The notes under the pieces were generated by a model. It saw nothing but the letters and a program-made list of their open reading frames with translations, had not been told where the DNA came from and searched no databases. Both the position numbers and the translations under genes were made by a program. From Candidatus Zixiibacteriota bacterium (lineage in GTDB: Bacteria > Zixibacteria > MSB-5A5 > GN15 > FEB-12), in the NCBI GenBank assembly GCA_040756055.1, contig JBFLZR010000004.1:186001-250000 (forward strand): a DNA stretch of 64,000 nt. The letters are read 5' to 3'. Below are positions 62,028-64,000 of the stretch, piece after piece; within the stretch, counting starts at the first letter, position 1, and each line of letters begins with the position of its first letter.

Positions 62028-63026
62028 TTATCCTACCTCCAGTTTTTCTTCTTCGGTATAGTCCACTATTTGCACCGCGCGTTTTTTCCCCGAAAGGCCG
62101 GGCCGTCCGAGGTATTTCCTGCGGCGGTTAACATAAACCGATATGTCTTCAGATATTTTTGTTTCCGACGGTATGACGTCGTTAACTTTCAGTTCGAGGA
62201 ATTCGCGCATCCTGATATTGGTCGTCAGAAGTTGGGCGGTCAGTTCGGCATCGACGCGCTTGATATTGTACAGGTTAACGTGGCGGTCGCTTTCGAGATT
62301 CTTCTTCTTGGTAGCGTCAATCCAGTTCTGGGCCGACAGCTTGGTGATAATCGGTTCCAGCGACATGAACGGATAGCAGACCGTGAGAAGTCCCGTGGAC
62401 TGAAAAAGTTTAACCTGGAACGAAACGACCACCACCGTTTCACCGGGAGCCACGATCTGGATGAATTGCGGGTTGGTTTCGAAGCTTTTATTTTCCGCGT
62501 GGATTTTGACAATGTTTTCCCAGGCGCGCTCCAGGTCGCGATACAGTTTGTGGGCCAGGCGGGTCATGACCGAGCGCTCGATACCGGTGAGCTCTCTTTC
62601 GGTCTCCAGAATCTTTCCGTTGCCACCGAACATGCGGTCGATAAACGAAAATGTCAGGGTCGGGTTGAAATCGACCAGACAGACGGCATCGAGCGGTTCG
62701 GCCGAGAAAGTGTAGGTGCACGACGGCGTCACCAGGGACATAATGAACTCGGAATAGGTAATCTGGTCCACCGAAACGAGGTCAACATCGACGATCGTTC
62801 GCATGATCGTAGATAGGGTTGAGCCGTAGTGACCGGCGAAGTTGTCGTGCATGTTTTCGAGCGTACGGATCTGGTCTTTGGACACCCGGTTGGGGTGTTT
62901 GAAGTCGTACGCTATAATCGACTTCGCCTTGTCATCATCGAAACTGTCTTCTTCCGGAGCGGAGTCTCCGGAGGATACAGTCGTTAATAGGGCGTCTATC
63001 TCATCCTGAGAAAGTATCTTTGCCAC
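62028..63026 (-). CDS. fliM: flagellar motor switch protein FliM
   Basis: 332 aa. N-terminal CheY-binding motif region AKILSQDEIDALL, then the middle domain (NRVSKDQIRTLENMHDNFAG, FNPTLTFSFIDRMFGGNGK) and a C-terminal SPOA domain (AELTAQLLTTNIRMREFLEL). It starts with GTG 63026, preceded by GAGGA. It couples the motor to chemotaxis signals. It follows fliL by 13 nt. Confidence 0.96.
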   Translation of the reverse strand: MAKILSQDEIDALLTTVSSGDSAPEEDSFDDDKAKSIIAYDFKHPNRVSKDQIRTLENMHDNFAGHYGSTLSTIMRTIVDVDLVSVDQITYSEFIMSLVTPSCTYTFSAEPLDAVCLVDFNPTLTFSFIDRMFGGNGKILETERELTGIERSVMTRLAHKLYRDLERAWENIVKIHAENKSFETNPQFIQIVAPGETVVVVSFQVKLFQSTGLLTVCYPFMSLEPIITKLSAQNWIDATKKKNLESDRHVNLYNIKRVDAELTAQLLTTNIRMREFLELKVNDVIPSETKISEDISVYVNRRRKYLGRPGLSGKKRAVQIVDYTEEEKLEVG

Positions 63027-63039
63027 GCTTGGGTATCCT

Positions 63040-63600
63040 CTATTGCATCACGAAATCGGTATAGTACACACCGGTTATGCCGTCGCTTTCCATCAACTGG
63101 CACAGCCGTTTTTTAATCTGGTAGCGGACGATTTCTTTTTCTTTCGGGTCGGTCAGCTGCTGGACGGTTTTGGACGAGAGAATCGTGATCAGAGCATCGC
63201 GAATAATCGGTTCCCGACGTTCGAACTGGGCCGCCAGCGCGGGTGAAGCGAGATCGAAACCGAACGAAACCGACAAAAATCTCGATCCTCCGGTACCGGC
63301 CGGATTGATCACGATATTGTTGATCTCGTGTATGAGCGCCTCGCCGGCTTCGCCGCTTTTCTTGTGTGGCTTTTTGGCATCTTTCTCGTGGCTGCTTTCG
63401 CTCTGTTCCACAGCAGCGCTGTCGCCGCCCGAGTCAGACATCATCGGTTTGACCACGAACAGGGCGAGGGCCACACCGACTATGACAGCTCCCAGGCCAA
63501 TACCGCCAAAGAGCATCAAGCCGCCTTTTTTCTTTGCGGGGGGCGGCGCTTCCGCCTGTCCTTTTCCGCCTTCAACTATGGTCTTATCATTATCTGGCAT
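63040..63600 (-). CDS. fliL: flagellar basal body-associated protein FliL
   Basis: 186 aa. A short cytoplasmic part is followed by a transmembrane helix (GGLMLFGGIGLGAVIVGVAL), a charged linker and the FliL periplasmic domain (LIHEINNIVINPAGTGGSRF, FLSVSFGFDLASPALA, KEIVRYQIKKRLCQLMESDG). It supports the stator around the motor. It begins 2 nt after flbD. Confidence 0.93.
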   Translation of the reverse strand: MPDNDKTIVEGGKGQAEAPPPAKKKGGLMLFGGIGLGAVIVGVALALFVVKPMMSDSGGDSAAVEQSESSHEKDAKKPHKKSGEAGEALIHEINNIVINPAGTGGSRFLSVSFGFDLASPALAAQFERREPIIRDALITILSSKTVQQLTDPKEKEIVRYQIKKRLCQLMESDGITGVYYTDFVMQ

Positions 63601-63602
63601 TT

Positions 63603-63827
63603 TTAACTCCCTTCCGGGGCGGAGGCGGTATCCGGGGTTTTAACCCGGATACCTGATTTCCGCTTGAACTCAGCTACCCGTTCTATGATCTCCTCGATAG
63701 ATTCCTTGACCATTATCTTCTTACCGGTCGTTAGAGAAATAATGGTATCCGGAATCGCCTCGACGAACTCTATCAGGTCCGCGTTTATTACGAGGTCGGT
63801 ATCGTTTAGTCGGGTAACCTTAATCAC
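63603..63827 (-). CDS. flbD: flagellar protein FlbD
   Basis: 74 aa. Typical small FlbD: IKVTRLNDTDLVINADLIEF, then DTIISLTTGKKIMVKESIEE. GTG 63827 is the start; it lies 7 nt after the flgE stop. FlbD-like proteins are found next to flgE and fliL in many flagellar operons. The molecular role is unclear. Confidence 0.9.
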   Translation of the reverse strand: MIKVTRLNDTDLVINADLIEFVEAIPDTIISLTTGKKIMVKESIEEIIERVAEFKRKSGIRVKTPDTASAPEGS

Positions 63828-63834
63828 TTACTTA

Positions 63835-64000
63835 TTACCTCTTTATGTTGACCAGGTCATCGAGCATGTTATCGGAGGTGGTGATAATCCGGGCGTTGGC
63901 CTGGAAACCACGCTGGGCGGTAATCATGCTGGTGAATTCCTGGGCGATATCAACGGAAGAAGCTTCCAGCGCTCCCGAGGAGAGAGTCGCGGCGACAGTT
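63835..64000 (-). CDS. flgE: flagellar hook protein FlgE, C-terminal part (cut by window edge)
   Basis: The last 55 residues are visible. They read LSSGALEASSVDIAQEFTSM, then ITAQRGFQANARIITTSDNM and LDDLVNIKR, the standard C-terminal flagellar rod/hook motif, and fit FlgE by the adjacent flbD. The rest lies outside the window. Confidence 0.85.
   Translation of the reverse strand, partial: TVAATLSSGALEASSVDIAQEFTSMITAQRGFQANARIITTSDNMLDDLVNIKR

Overview
The window looks like a chromosomal segment of a flagellated Gram-negative bacterium, probably from the FCB superphylum. Candidate phylum Zixibacteria is my best guess. The reasons are a KDO cytidylyltransferase (LPS), an outer-membrane beta-barrel protein, many secreted proteins ending in a dockerin-like module with DPLDLTYLV and a terminal W-K-x-G-P-x-P, kinase-TPR fusions, and a full flagellar export operon. 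The lineage is inferred from gene style only.

Layout. 1-1.3 kb (minus): start of pyrG, kdsB and a possible small leaderless upstream ORF. 1.4-5.1 kb: a degenerate receiver protein, an integral-membrane glycosyltransferase and a secreted aspartyl protease. 5.2-10.5 kb (plus): a glycolytic operon (PPi-type phosphofructokinase, outer-membrane protein, gap, pgk, tpiA), then secG, tRNA-Leu(GAG) and a strong terminator. 11-16 kb: ECF-type sigma factor, anti-sigma-like membrane protein and a secreted TPR-CHAT protease. 16.1-26.6 kb: a lipoprotein, an NtrC-family activator, a Ser/Thr kinase-TPR protein, a papain-like protease with PKD, cohesin-like and dockerin-like modules, a DUF4328 protein and a VWA protein. 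27.3-33.3 kb: a secreted unknown, a small dockerin protein and two tandem M6 metalloproteases, separated by intergenic DNA rich in inverted repeats. 33.3-38.3 kb (minus): a pilin-like operon pilV-pilW-pilX x3.

38.6-42.2 kb is an accessory-looking islet bounded by 89-bp direct repeats and lying next to tRNA-Ser(GCT). It holds a transglutaminase-like lipoprotein, an RHS-core remnant fused to an M15-like peptidase domain, a tightly linked small secreted protein (immunity candidate) and a frameshifted gene. 42.3-64 kb (minus) is a long flagellar/signalling block. In transcription order it carries flgE(partial)-flbD-fliL-fliM-fliN-fliO-fliP-fliQ-fliR-flhB-flhA-flhF-flhG-fliA, three small or unknown genes, three PilZ-type genes, a secreted unknown, GAF/histidine-kinase genes, three receivers and fapA.

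How the parts connect. FliA (sigma-28) is encoded at 52.7-53.6 kb, and a consensus-perfect sigma-28 promoter (TAAA-N15-GCCGATAA, minus strand, 38412-38386) lies about 60 nt ahead of pilV. The pilin-like operon therefore appears to belong to the flagellar regulon. The most interesting accessory elements are the RHS/M15-like islet, the sigma/anti-sigma/TPR-CHAT module, and the dockerin-like C-terminal tags on several secreted proteases. All assignments come from motif reading; no database search was run.
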